A DNA stretch of 64,000 nucleotides, from NCBI GenBank assembly GCA_024134725.1, contig CP099863.1, positions 3,097,258 through 3,161,257 on the forward strand. Reading direction: 5' to 3'. Of the stretch, positions 54,921 to 62,794 are shown in pieces. A program made the position numbers and the translations under genes. How positions within the stretch are numbered: the first letter of the stretch is position 1; each line of letters opens with the position of its first letter. A model generated the notes under the pieces. That model saw only the letters and a list, made by a program, of their open reading frames with translations. It was not told the origin of the DNA and did not search any database. The stretch comes from Bacillus sp. 1780r2a1 (GTDB lineage Bacteria; Bacillota; Bacilli; Bacillales; Bacillaceae_H).

Positions 54921-56969
54921 CTAATCAAATTTTTCACCTGCTAAGACACCTGTCGCTTCCAAATAAGAACGCAGCAGCTGATATTGCTCATCTTTCCAAA
55001 ACATCTCTGAATTAACAAGCTCAGCAGCATCTGTACGCGCTACTTCAAGCGCTCGATAATCGTGGACCATGTCCGCTATTTTGAACTCAGGCATTCCGCT
55101 TTGCTTTCGACCGAAGAAGTCTCCAGGCCCTCTAAGTTCAAGATCTCGTTCTGATAGTACAAAACCATCGTTTGTCTCCGTCATAATATTCATGCGTTCT
55201 TTTCCAACTTCAGACTTTGGATCTGCTAGTAAAATACAATACGACTGCGCGTCTCCTCTTCCCACTCGCCCACGGAGCTGATGGAGCTGTGATAATCCAA
55301 AGCGCTCCGCATCATAGATAACCATAACCGTTGCGTTTGGAACGTTCACTCCTACTTCAACAACCGTTGTCGAAACAAGAATTTGCACATTATTTACGCT
55401 AAACTCTTTCATGACCTCTTCTTTTTCATCCGGTGTTAAGCGCCCATGCATTAGCCCCACATTCCATTGACCTTTAAAATATTGAACAAGGGTACTATGA
55501 ACATCGATGGCATTTTGAACGTCTAACTTCTCTGATTCTTCAATCAGTGGACAAATTACATAGGCTTGTCGCCCTTCATTCAATTCTTTCTGGACAAATT
55601 GCAATATACGCTCTAGCATATCATGCTTTACCCAATACGTTTCGATTGCTTTTCGACCAGCCGGCATTTCATCTATGATCGACACGTCCATTTCACCAAA
55701 AGCAGTAATAGCAAGTGTTCTTGGAATAGGAGTCGCCGTCATAAACAATACATCTGGACTTTCACCTTTCTCACGCAAAACTCTACGCTGACCTACACCA
55801 AAGCGGTGTTGCTCATCTGTAATAACAAGACCAAGGCTGTTATACACTACTTCATCTTGGATGAGCGCATGAGTACCGACTAGCACATCTATTTCTCCAG
55901 CCTGCACTTGCTGCAGAAGCTCACGCCTTGCTTTTCCTTTAACCGAACCTGTTAATAATCCAACGCGTACCTGAACTTTTTCAAGCATGTTACTTAGAGA
56001 TTCAGCATGCTGTTCGGCTAAGATTTCCGTCGGAACCATTAGAGCACCTTGATGCCCTGCCAATACCGTTGCATATAGGGCAACGGCAGCAACGACCGTT
56101 TTACCTGAACCTACATCTCCTTGTAATAGCCGATTCATTCGATACGGTGACTTCATATCGGCGGTAATTTCATTTACTACTCGTTTTTGAGCACCTGTTA
56201 ACGGAAATGGCAGCTGATTTGTAAACTGAACCAAATCGCTGGATGGAAACACTTGAGACATGCCAGCCGTTTCTTCTCGTTCACGCTTTCGAAGTGCTTG
56301 CATCTTAAGCTGAAACAGTAAAAATTCTTCGTATACAAATCGTCTGCGCGCTTGTTTTAAATCGCCATGATCTCGAGGTAAGTGAATGGTGCGCACAGCA
56401 TCTTCTCGCGTCATTAACTTATATCGTTCTCGGAGCGATAAAGGGAGCATATCTTCAATTTGACTTCCATACTGATTTAAAGCCAAGGTGATAAACTTAC
56501 GAATCGCTTTTACAGTAAGCGTTGCTTTTGTGGAATAAACAGGCTCAATAGTTTGATTTTTTTTGAAAGGTGAAAACTGTAGTTCCTGAAGGGTAATCGT
56601 TTGACGGTGCTGATCCCATTTACCCGTCACTGTAACCGTTTGATCGATGTCAAGCTTCGATTTGTAATAGGGTCGATTAAAACATGTAACGGTAACAAGA
56701 TAACGACCAACCAACAGGCGAAAGGTTAATCGAGACCGTTTTTTTCCGTAATAAGTAAGAGAGGGAACGCTGTGAACCTTTCCCTCTACCGTTACTTTTT
56801 CATCATGTTTAGCATCCGCTAAATCTTTTAGCTCATAGTCCTCATAGCGATAAGGAAAATGCTCAAGTAAATCTTGGACAGATTGTATCTTCATTTCTTC
56901 GAGAAGAGTCGCTGTTTCTTCTCCAATCCCTTTAATGGTTTTAATAGAAATTTTATTTAATTCATTCAC
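54921..56969 (-). CDS. recG: ATP-dependent DNA helicase RecG
   Basis: RecG remodels stalled replication forks and branched DNA. The 682-residue protein has an N-terminal wedge/OB domain (about 60-160). The SF2 helicase motifs follow: motif I LLQGDVGSGKTVVA near 283, motif II DEQH in VITDEQHRFGVGQR, motif III MTATPIPRTL, and motif VI QLRGRVGRGD. The start is GTG at 56967-56969 with no clear ribosome binding site. It overlaps the sdaAA stop by 8 bases, so it probably depends on coupling. Confidence 0.96.
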   Translation of the reverse strand: MNELNKISIKTIKGIGEETATLLEEMKIQSVQDLLEHFPYRYEDYELKDLADAKHDEKVTVEGKVHSVPSLTYYGKKRSRLTFRLLVGRYLVTVTCFNRPYYKSKLDIDQTVTVTGKWDQHRQTITLQELQFSPFKKNQTIEPVYSTKATLTVKAIRKFITLALNQYGSQIEDMLPLSLRERYKLMTREDAVRTIHLPRDHGDLKQARRRFVYEEFLLFQLKMQALRKREREETAGMSQVFPSSDLVQFTNQLPFPLTGAQKRVVNEITADMKSPYRMNRLLQGDVGSGKTVVAAVALYATVLAGHQGALMVPTEILAEQHAESLSNMLEKVQVRVGLLTGSVKGKARRELLQQVQAGEIDVLVGTHALIQDEVVYNSLGLVITDEQHRFGVGQRRVLREKGESPDVLFMTATPIPRTLAITAFGEMDVSIIDEMPAGRKAIETYWVKHDMLERILQFVQKELNEGRQAYVICPLIEESEKLDVQNAIDVHSTLVQYFKGQWNVGLMHGRLTPDEKEEVMKEFSVNNVQILVSTTVVEVGVNVPNATVMVIYDAERFGLSQLHQLRGRVGRGDAQSYCILLADPKSEVGKERMNIMTETNDGFVLSERDLELRGPGDFFGRKQSGMPEFKIADMVHDYRALEVARTDAAELVNSEMFWKDEQYQLLRSYLEATGVLAGEKFD

Positions 56970-57849
56970 TTTTATTTAATGCAATACCAAAGATCTTTGC
57001 TTCGAGCTCGCGACCTGTTGGTGTTGCCGCTAAGCCTCCTTGTGCAGTTTCTCGTAACGCTACTGGCATTGTTTGACCAATTCGATACATTGCATCAATT
57101 ACCTCATCACACGGAATTCGACTTGTAACACCTGCTAACGCCATATCAGCAGCAATCATTGCATTCGCCGCGCCCATCGCGTTTCTCTTTACGCACGGTA
57201 CTTCTACTAATCCTGCTACGGGGTCACATACTAATCCTAGCATATTTTTAAGCGTAATTGCCATTGCTTCAGCTGCTTGACTAGGCGTACCACCTGCCAT
57301 TTCTACAATCGCTGCCGCTGCCATACCCGACGCTGACCCTACTTCAGCTTGACAGCCTCCTGCTGCACCTGAAATGGAAGCATTGTTTGCCACAACAAAA
57401 CCAAATGCTCCTGATGTAAATAAAAACTCTATCATTTCTTCACGCGTGGGATTTAATTTATTTTTTACTGCAAATAACGTTCCAGGCACCACTCCAGCTG
57501 AACCGGCTGTCGGTGTTGCACAAATCGTTCCCATCGCAGCATTTACTTCGTTCGTTGCTACCGCTTTACTTACTGCATCTAAGATTAAATTACCAGATAA
57601 AGCATTTCCGCTTTCAATATACTTTTGTAATAAAACAGCATCTCCACCTGTTAGGCCAGTAACGGACTGGACGCCCCTTAATCCACGCTCTACTGCTTCC
57701 TCCATTACCGTTAAATTGCGATCCATTCTTTCAAAGACCTGTTCACGGGTTAAGCCAGTAACCTCTACTTCTTGTTCAATCATAATTTCCGCTATTTTGA
57801 CTTTTTTACTTTCTGCTAACTCTACTAATTCGGCTACATTTCGAAACAT
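56962..57849 (-). CDS. sdaAA: L-serine dehydratase, iron-sulfur alpha subunit
   Basis: SdaAA is the catalytic subunit of the iron-sulfur L-serine dehydratase that makes pyruvate and ammonia. The 295-residue protein has the cysteines expected for the 4Fe-4S cluster (TICATPTAG, GGCQAEVGSASG, LVCDPVAGLVEVPC). It starts at ATG after GGGAGG. A 117-bp gap separates it from sdaAB, and its end overlaps recG. A short sequence (CTATCATCTTA) in the gap is repeated upstream of sdaAB. Confidence 0.96.
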   Translation of the reverse strand: MFRNVAELVELAESKKVKIAEIMIEQEVEVTGLTREQVFERMDRNLTVMEEAVERGLRGVQSVTGLTGGDAVLLQKYIESGNALSGNLILDAVSKAVATNEVNAAMGTICATPTAGSAGVVPGTLFAVKNKLNPTREEMIEFLFTSGAFGFVVANNASISGAAGGCQAEVGSASGMAAAAIVEMAGGTPSQAAEAMAITLKNMLGLVCDPVAGLVEVPCVKRNAMGAANAMIAADMALAGVTSRIPCDEVIDAMYRIGQTMPVALRETAQGGLAATPTGRELEAKIFGIALNKSE

Positions 57850-57966
57850 AGTATCCTCCCAATTTACAACATGATGTCATTCTATCTAAGCCACTATCAT
57901 CTTACTAAACATTTATTTAAACGACAGATTATTTCCTTCTTCCCAAAAGGCATAAAAAACAGGATG

Positions 57967-58629
57967 CTACTCAACCATTCTTGTTACTTTAATAATATTC
58001 GGTAACCCTTGTAGCTCTTCAATTACTTCATCTTCAATGTTTGTATCCATTTCAATGGCCATTAATGCTACCTGTCCTTTTTCTTTTCGAGATACTTCCA
58101 TATGACCAATATTAATGGAATGCTTCATTAATATATTCGTCACGGTTGCAATCGCTCCAAACCGATCGTTGTGTACAACAAGAATAGCAGGGTTCATCCC
58201 TGATAAATTCAGCTCAAATCCATTTAATTCAGTGATTTGAATTTTACCGCCACCAATTGATATACCCACAACTTCAATTTCTTTATCTCCATCAATCATG
58301 CGCACACGCGCTGTGTTTGGATGATCAGTAATGGCTGTTTCTTCAATGAACGTCACTTCCATCCCAGCTTGTTTAGCTAATGTAAGAGACTCAGGAATTC
58401 GAGGGTCAAACGTATCAAAATCTAATACCCCTCCGATAATCGCTACATCTGTACCATGGCCTTTATACGTCTGAGCAAAAGATCCATAAAGTGAGACAAT
58501 GACTTTTTCTGGTTGCTTGCCAAACAGCGTTCTTGCTACTCTACCAATACGCGCAGCACCTGCTGTATGTGAACTTGATGGACCAATCATGATTGGTCCA
58601 ATAATATCAAATACGGATTTATATTTCAT
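57967..58629 (-). CDS. sdaAB: L-serine dehydratase, beta subunit
   Basis: SdaAB is the partner subunit of the L-serine dehydratase. The 220-residue protein has the N-terminal beta domain (SVFDIIGPIMIGPSSSHTAG) and a C-terminal ACT domain (PAILVVHNDRFGAIATVTNI, about 145-218). ACT domains commonly sense amino acids. It starts at ATG after GGGGGAG and comes before sdaAA. A strong terminator lies upstream, so transcription should start in the 110-bp gap. Confidence 0.96.
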   Translation of the reverse strand: MKYKSVFDIIGPIMIGPSSSHTAGAARIGRVARTLFGKQPEKVIVSLYGSFAQTYKGHGTDVAIIGGVLDFDTFDPRIPESLTLAKQAGMEVTFIEETAITDHPNTARVRMIDGDKEIEVVGISIGGGKIQITELNGFELNLSGMNPAILVVHNDRFGAIATVTNILMKHSINIGHMEVSRKEKGQVALMAIEMDTNIEDEVIEELQGLPNIIKVTRMVE

Positions 58630-58789
58630 GGTTACTCTCCCCCTGTAAAAAGGATATTAAACTTTGATGTTATCGCTATCATCTTATATGTTACTTGAGG
58701 TTTTCTATTTTTGGAACCCTAGAAATCCGTTATAATAAAGTTTTAAAATTCGAAATAATAAGCTAACATTTTTCTCTTTAGTTCATAAT

Positions 58790-58827
58790 AAAAAAGCTGA
58801 CTCTTTATTGAGTCAGCTTTTTTATTA
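58790..58827 (-). terminator. Bidirectional-looking terminator after the EIIC-like gene
   Basis: AAAAAGCTGACTC and GAGTCAGCTTTTTT arms around TTTATT form a 13-bp stem with A/T runs on both sides. It overlaps the stop codon of the EIIC-like gene. Confidence 0.93.
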
Positions 58828-59856
58828 TGCCGCTTCTTTTGTTTCTTGTTCAAGCTCTGCAACTGTTTTGATGTTAAAGTTTTTAAACACAATCGAACCA
58901 ATGTATCCAATAACCGCTCCACCAATTGCACATAGCCCTGCGCAGATTGTTACTTTTATTGGATCATTAAAGCCATACATTACCGCTAGACCTGCAATTG
59001 GAGTAGCTGTTCCTGTTGCATCGTTTACTAATCCAAATAAAGAAACAATAACACCAGCTACTGCTCCACCAACAAAATTCGTTGCGTAAATTGGAATAGG
59101 ATTAGCCGATATTATATTAGCTTGCGTTAACGGCTCCACAGCTACCGAAATTGTGGTACGGCGATCTCCAAATTTTAAACGATCAAACAATACATAGTTC
59201 ATAAATGACGAGCCGAAAACCGCTAGTGCTCCAATGGCCATTGGAAGACCCGTTAAACCAAGCATGGCTGTTAGAGCCATTGAGCTTAGAGGAGCTGTAG
59301 CTACAACCGTAATAACGCCACCTAGTATAATCCCCATTAGAATTGGGTTAGCATTTGCTGTTTCCCTAATAATGGAACCAATGTTTAGTAGTGTCGCATC
59401 CACTACGGGAGATATGCCTGTTGCAATTAAGCGCGTTAACGGCGCAATAATTAAAATTGCTCCTAATAAATCTAGACCCGCAGGTGCTTTTTTCTCTACT
59501 GCTTTCATAACAAAAGCCATGATATAACCTGCAAAGAAGCCTGGTAACAAACCTAAACCTGAACAGACAACTCCCATCATTAATGCATAAACAGGAGATA
59601 CCCCTAGGGCTAATGCTACTAACGCAGCGGCAGCAACGCCACCCATACCACCAGCCGCTTCCCCTACTTCACCTAAAAATTTGATGTTTAATAAATCGCC
59701 ACCGACATACAGTTGAAATGCTTCAACGAGAAACGCCGCAACGGCACCGCCTGCTAAAGCTCCCATAGCTTTCATCCCATACGGTGCTTTGTTACTGAAA
59801 AGCCAAAATAAAAATAAGACCAATAAAAGCAGTGCCGTACCTTTCAAAATCTCCAT
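58825..59856 (-). CDS. PTS EIIC-like integral membrane protein
   Basis: The 343-residue protein is strongly hydrophobic with about eight to ten membrane segments, Gly/Ala-rich loops and a short acidic cytoplasmic tail (VAELEQETKEAA). Segments such as MGGVAAAALVALALGVSPVYALMMG and the GGAVAGVIVSLFGLV repeat-like half resemble the PTS_EIIC_2 family. That family lacks the phosphorylated EIIA/EIIB domains, so sugar transport by the PTS is not assured. It forms its own transcription unit with promoter, upstream palindromes and terminator, between fakA and sdaAB. B. subtilis lacks a gene here. Substrate unknown; the serine dehydratase neighbours are only a hint. Confidence 0.8.
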   Translation of the reverse strand: MEILKGTALLLLVLFLFWLFSNKAPYGMKAMGALAGGAVAAFLVEAFQLYVGGDLLNIKFLGEVGEAAGGMGGVAAAALVALALGVSPVYALMMGVVCSGLGLLPGFFAGYIMAFVMKAVEKKAPAGLDLLGAILIIAPLTRLIATGISPVVDATLLNIGSIIRETANANPILMGIILGGVITVVATAPLSSMALTAMLGLTGLPMAIGALAVFGSSFMNYVLFDRLKFGDRRTTISVAVEPLTQANIISANPIPIYATNFVGGAVAGVIVSLFGLVNDATGTATPIAGLAVMYGFNDPIKVTICAGLCAIGGAVIGYIGSIVFKNFNIKTVAELEQETKEAA

Positions 59857-59886
59857 TGTAAATTCCCCCTATGCTGCATTCATCTT

Positions 59887-59911
59887 TACTTAAGTATTTA
59901 CTTTAAAGTAA
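59887..59911. repeat. Two adjacent palindromes in the leader of the EIIC-like gene
   Basis: TACTTAAGTA (59887-59896) and TTACTTTAAAGTAA (59898-59911) are perfect palindromes one base apart. They lie downstream of the predicted promoter and 31-55 bp before the start codon. Both share ACTT/AAGT half sites, which suggests a tandem operator. Confidence 0.6.
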
Positions 59912-59933
59912 CGCACGATGTACGTCACTTTAA

Positions 59934-59962
59934 AAATTATCACAATATAGTGAGCTTTTCAA
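59934..59962 (-). promoter_or_regulatory. sigma-A promoter of the EIIC-like gene
   Basis: On the minus strand a -35 TTGAAA (59957-59962), 17-bp spacer and extended -10 TGA-TAATTT (59934-59939) are present, with the start near 59927. Confidence 0.7.
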
Positions 59963-60047
59963 CCGAAATAACCTTTTACACGAACAAAAACAAACAAAAA
60001 GAATAAAACGTTCGTATTCTGTAAATTCTGACACTTTATATCCAATA

Positions 60048-60090
60048 AAAAAATGCAGGTTAGCTAAAAAAAACTAACCTGCATTTTTAT
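60048..60090 (-). terminator. Rho-independent terminator after fakA
   Basis: AAATGCAGGTTAG (60051-60063) and CTAACCTGCATTT (60074-60086) form a 13-bp stem, and TTTTTATTGG follows on the minus strand. It starts at the fakA stop. Confidence 0.93.
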
Positions 60091-61754
60091 TATTCGATCG
60101 CAAAAATATACGAGTATAATGGTTGCCCACCTTTATGAACTTCCACTTCAACATCTTCAAATTGACTTTCGGCAAATGATACTAACTCATCCATTTCTTC
60201 ATCAGCAACATCTTCGCCTTGCAAGATTGTAATGATTTCTGAGTCTTCATCAACCATATGCTGCAGTAACTTTTTAGCAACTTCAAGCTTTTCTGTATCC
60301 TTTACAACAATTTGCTTTTCAGCAATTCCCATAAAGTCACCTTTTGCAAGCTCTAGGCCATCAATATTTGTATCACGTACAGCATACGTGATTTGACCCG
60401 TTTTCACATGACTAAGTGCTTCCGTCATCGCTTCTTCATTCGTATTTAAATCGGATTGAGGATTAAACGATAGAAGCGCTGTCATTCCTTGTGGAACGGT
60501 TTTAGAAGGAACAACAGCAACGTGGTCTCCTACTACAGACGCAGCTTGGTTTGCAGCCATCACAATATTCCCATTATTAGGAAGAATGATGACTTTTTCA
60601 GCATGTGTTTCTTCAATTGCTTTGACAATATCTTCTGTACTTGGATTCATCGTTTGGCCACCTTCAATTACAACAGTGGCTCCAATACTTTTAAACAGCT
60701 CTGCAATACCGCTTCCCATTGAAACTGTCACAATACCGTATGGTTTCTTCTCAGCCTTTACAGGAGCAGGAGCTTCTTTCGAAACAATTTCGCTATGCTG
60801 TTCACGCATGTTTTCAATTTTCATTTTTATTAAGCTACCATAGCGCTGACCATAGTTTAATACTTCACCCGGATGCTCAGCATGGATATGCACCTTTACG
60901 ACTTCATCATCAGACACAACTAATAAAGAATCGCCCCATTTACTCAGGTCCTGACGAAATGTTTCTTCTGAGAATGCATGCTTTTCCATTTTGTCTGCTT
61001 CTAAACGAACCATAAATTCTGTGCAATATCCAAATTCGATATCTTCAGTGTTCATATGACTTTGAGCGTGCTTATGGTGTTCAGCGTTTACAAGCTCATT
61101 CATTGACGGGATTGCCAAAGGTACGCCGGGAAGCTTTTCACCTTTTAACTCGGCTAGAAACCCTTCATAGATTAACACTAGACCTTGTCCACCGCTATCT
61201 ACAACGCCTACTTCTTTTAAAACAGGAAGCAATTCTGGAGTGCGATCAAGAGATGCTTTTGATGCTTTTAGCACTTCTTCCATAAACGGAATCATTTCTG
61301 GCTGCTTTTCAGCTACTTCAACGGCCTTTTTAGCCGTATCTTTTGCAACCGTTAAGATTGTACCTTCAATAGGCTTCATAACAGCCTTGTAGGCTGTTTC
61401 AACACCCACCTCAAGCGCATGTGCAAAATCTACAGTTGTGATAAACTCTTTTTGTTCAATCGCTTTGCCAAAACCTCTGAAAAGCTGTGATAAGATAACA
61501 CCTGAGTTACCACGTGCCCCCATTAATAGTCCTTTTGATAAAGCTTGTCCTACTTGACCAATATGATTTGATACATTTCTTTTTACTTCTTTAGCACCTG
61601 ATGTGATTGACAGGTTCATGTTGGTACCTGTATCTCCATCTGGAACTGGAAAAACGTTTAGTGCATCTACATAGTCAGCATTATTTGACAGATGCTGTGC
61701 TCCTTGAAGCACCATTTCTGCAAAACGTTTTCCGTTCAATGTTGTCATTGACAC
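60090..61754 (-). CDS. fakA: Fatty acid kinase catalytic subunit FakA (YloV)
   Basis: FakA phosphorylates exogenous fatty acids held by a FakB binding protein, feeding them into phospholipid synthesis. The 554-residue protein has an N-terminal DhaL ATP-binding domain (FPVPDGDTGTNMNLS near residues 36-50, ARGNSGVILSQLFRG). A middle FakA domain and a C-terminal DegV-like part follow. The start is GTG at 61752-61754, seven bases after GGAGG, with an ATG two codons later. It follows asp23 by 16 bp. No FakB gene is in the window. Confidence 0.93.
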   Translation of the reverse strand: MSMTTLNGKRFAEMVLQGAQHLSNNADYVDALNVFPVPDGDTGTNMNLSITSGAKEVKRNVSNHIGQVGQALSKGLLMGARGNSGVILSQLFRGFGKAIEQKEFITTVDFAHALEVGVETAYKAVMKPIEGTILTVAKDTAKKAVEVAEKQPEMIPFMEEVLKASKASLDRTPELLPVLKEVGVVDSGGQGLVLIYEGFLAELKGEKLPGVPLAIPSMNELVNAEHHKHAQSHMNTEDIEFGYCTEFMVRLEADKMEKHAFSEETFRQDLSKWGDSLLVVSDDEVVKVHIHAEHPGEVLNYGQRYGSLIKMKIENMREQHSEIVSKEAPAPVKAEKKPYGIVTVSMGSGIAELFKSIGATVVIEGGQTMNPSTEDIVKAIEETHAEKVIILPNNGNIVMAANQAASVVGDHVAVVPSKTVPQGMTALLSFNPQSDLNTNEEAMTEALSHVKTGQITYAVRDTNIDGLELAKGDFMGIAEKQIVVKDTEKLEVAKKLLQHMVDEDSEIITILQGEDVADEEMDELVSFAESQFEDVEVEVHKGGQPLYSYIFAIE

Positions 61755-61770
61755 GAATCTTCCTCCTTAA

Positions 61771-62133
61771 TTACACGTTCGTTACACGAACACCCTGCAC
61801 GTAAATATTTACTGAGTCAACCGTTAGACCAACTGTTTGTTCTAGCGTATATTTCACTTTAGTCTGTACGTTATGAGCAATTTCTGAGATTTTCGTTCCA
61901 TAACTAACAATGATATACATATCAATATGTACTTCATCATTTTCTTGCCTTACGATAATACCGCGTGTAAAGTTTTCTTTACGAAGAATGTCAGTAAGAC
62001 CATCTTTGATTTGATTCTTAGAAGCCATGCCGATAATTCCATAGCAGTCAATAGCTGCCCCTCCAGCAATCGTTGCAATTACGTCTGTGGAGATATCAAT
62101 TTGACCGTACTTAGTTTTCATTTCGATGGACAT
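61771..62133 (-). CDS. yloU: Asp23/Gls24 family protein YloU
   Basis: The 120-residue protein belongs to the alkaline-shock/Gls24 family found beside fakA in many Firmicutes. It starts MSIEMKTKYGQIDISTDVIA and has GAAIDCYGIIGMASKNQIKDG and the VNIYVQGVRV C-terminal strand. The family is cytoplasmic and often membrane-tethered by AmaP, and its biochemical role is unclear. It is the first gene of the asp23-fakA pair and diverges from rpmB. AAAGGGG lies upstream. Confidence 0.92.
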   Translation of the reverse strand: MSIEMKTKYGQIDISTDVIATIAGGAAIDCYGIIGMASKNQIKDGLTDILRKENFTRGIIVRQENDEVHIDMYIIVSYGTKISEIAHNVQTKVKYTLEQTVGLTVDSVNIYVQGVRVTNV

Positions 62134-62296
62134 ACTTTTTCCCCTTTCTATACATAGGCTAATAAATATTTTACTATAATCAATCTCTTTTTAAAAGAAC
62201 ATTCCCTAATTACCCAAATTTAACTCTCTTTATTATTGAACATACATTCAATTTATATGTCAAGGAAAATTTCTTGAAAGCTTTTGTTGAGAAGTA

Positions 62297-62325
62297 TTGC
62301 ATTATAAAGAATGCTGTGATAAATT
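62297..62325 (+). promoter_or_regulatory. sigma-A promoter of rpmB
   Basis: A -35 TTGCAT (62297-62302), 17-bp spacer and extended -10 TGA-TAAATT (62320-62325) lie on the plus strand. They give a leader of about 50 nt before rpmB. No other gene in the window uses this strand. Confidence 0.7.
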
Positions 62326-62384
62326 AATATAGTATTTCTCAAGAAGCAGAATTGAGTAGTTTTTTTGTGTTAGGAGGGAAAACT

Positions 62385-62573
62385 ATGGCACGCAAATGTG
62401 TAATCACTGGCAGAAAAGCTCGTTCAGGTAATGCACGTTCTCACGCTATGAACGCTACAAAGCGTAAATGGGGTGCTAACGTTCAAAAAGTACGTATCCT
62501 TGTGGACGGTAAACCAAAACGTGTATACGTATCAGCTAGAGCCCTTAAATCAGGTAAAGTTGAACGCGTTTAA
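62385..62573 (+). CDS. rpmB: 50S ribosomal protein L28
   Basis: L28 is a late-assembling protein near the E site of the large subunit. The 62-residue protein reads [20 protein letters not shown] at the start and ends [14 protein letters not shown]. It carries a single Cys rather than the CxxC zinc motif of some paralogues, as in B. subtilis RpmB. The ATG at 62385-62387 follows TAGGAGG. The apparent frame extends 11 codons upstream but these are in the leader. It is the only plus-strand gene here. Confidence 0.98.
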   Translation: MARKCVITGRKARSGNARSHAMNATKRKWGANVQKVRILVDGKPKRVYVSARALKSGKVERV

Positions 62574-62586
62574 TTTTCGATAACGA

Positions 62587-62615
62587 AAAAGCACCATGTA
62601 TATGGTGCTTCTTTT
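62587..62615. terminator. Shared terminator of convergent rpmB and spoVM
   Basis: GCACCAT (62591-62597) and ATGGTGC (62602-62608) form a stem with A run on the left and T-rich run on the right. It can therefore stop transcription from both directions, rpmB on the plus strand and spoVM on the minus strand. Confidence 0.85.
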
Positions 62616-62628
62616 ATTATCTCGCCTT

Positions 62629-62709
62629 TTAATCTTTTTTAAATGAATTTAACATGACCTTTACAATACCGCCTAAAAACTTTGGAAGTTTAATCGTATA
62701 AAATTTCAT
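62629..62709 (-). CDS. spoVM: Stage V sporulation protein M, 26 residues
   Basis: SpoVM is an amphipathic peptide that recognises the positive curvature of the forespore membrane and anchors SpoIVA to start spore coat assembly. It also inhibits FtsH. Reading the minus strand gives MKFYTIKLPKFLGG, then IVKVMLNSFKKD and a stop. This is nearly identical to the B. subtilis peptide and keeps Pro9 and the lysines of the helix. The only clear change I recall is Val for Ala after IVK. GAGGAGGAG lies just upstream of the ATG. No sigma-E promoter was identified with confidence. Confidence 0.97.
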   Translation of the reverse strand: MKFYTIKLPKFLGGIVKVMLNSFKKD

Positions 62710-62794
62710 ACTACTCCTCCTCACCATTTCCACCATTCATCTACTTTTAATGGCCTACTTTCACCCATTCTTCCATCAACATTATTAAAGTGTT

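Noticed and set aside
57374-57874. 166-codon plus-strand open frame over sdaAA
   Set aside because: Antisense shadow of a well-conserved iron-sulfur enzyme; Ser/Thr-rich low-information translation and no start signal.
58743-58931. 62-codon minus-strand open frame downstream of the EIIC-like gene
   Set aside because: It overlaps the end of that gene in another frame and runs through its terminator; the Lys-rich peptide comes from A-rich terminator sequence.
62235-62252. Short inverted repeat ATTGAA-CATACA-TTCAAT between asp23 and rpmB
   Set aside because: Only six bases per arm in AT-rich sequence, so it is easily expected by chance.
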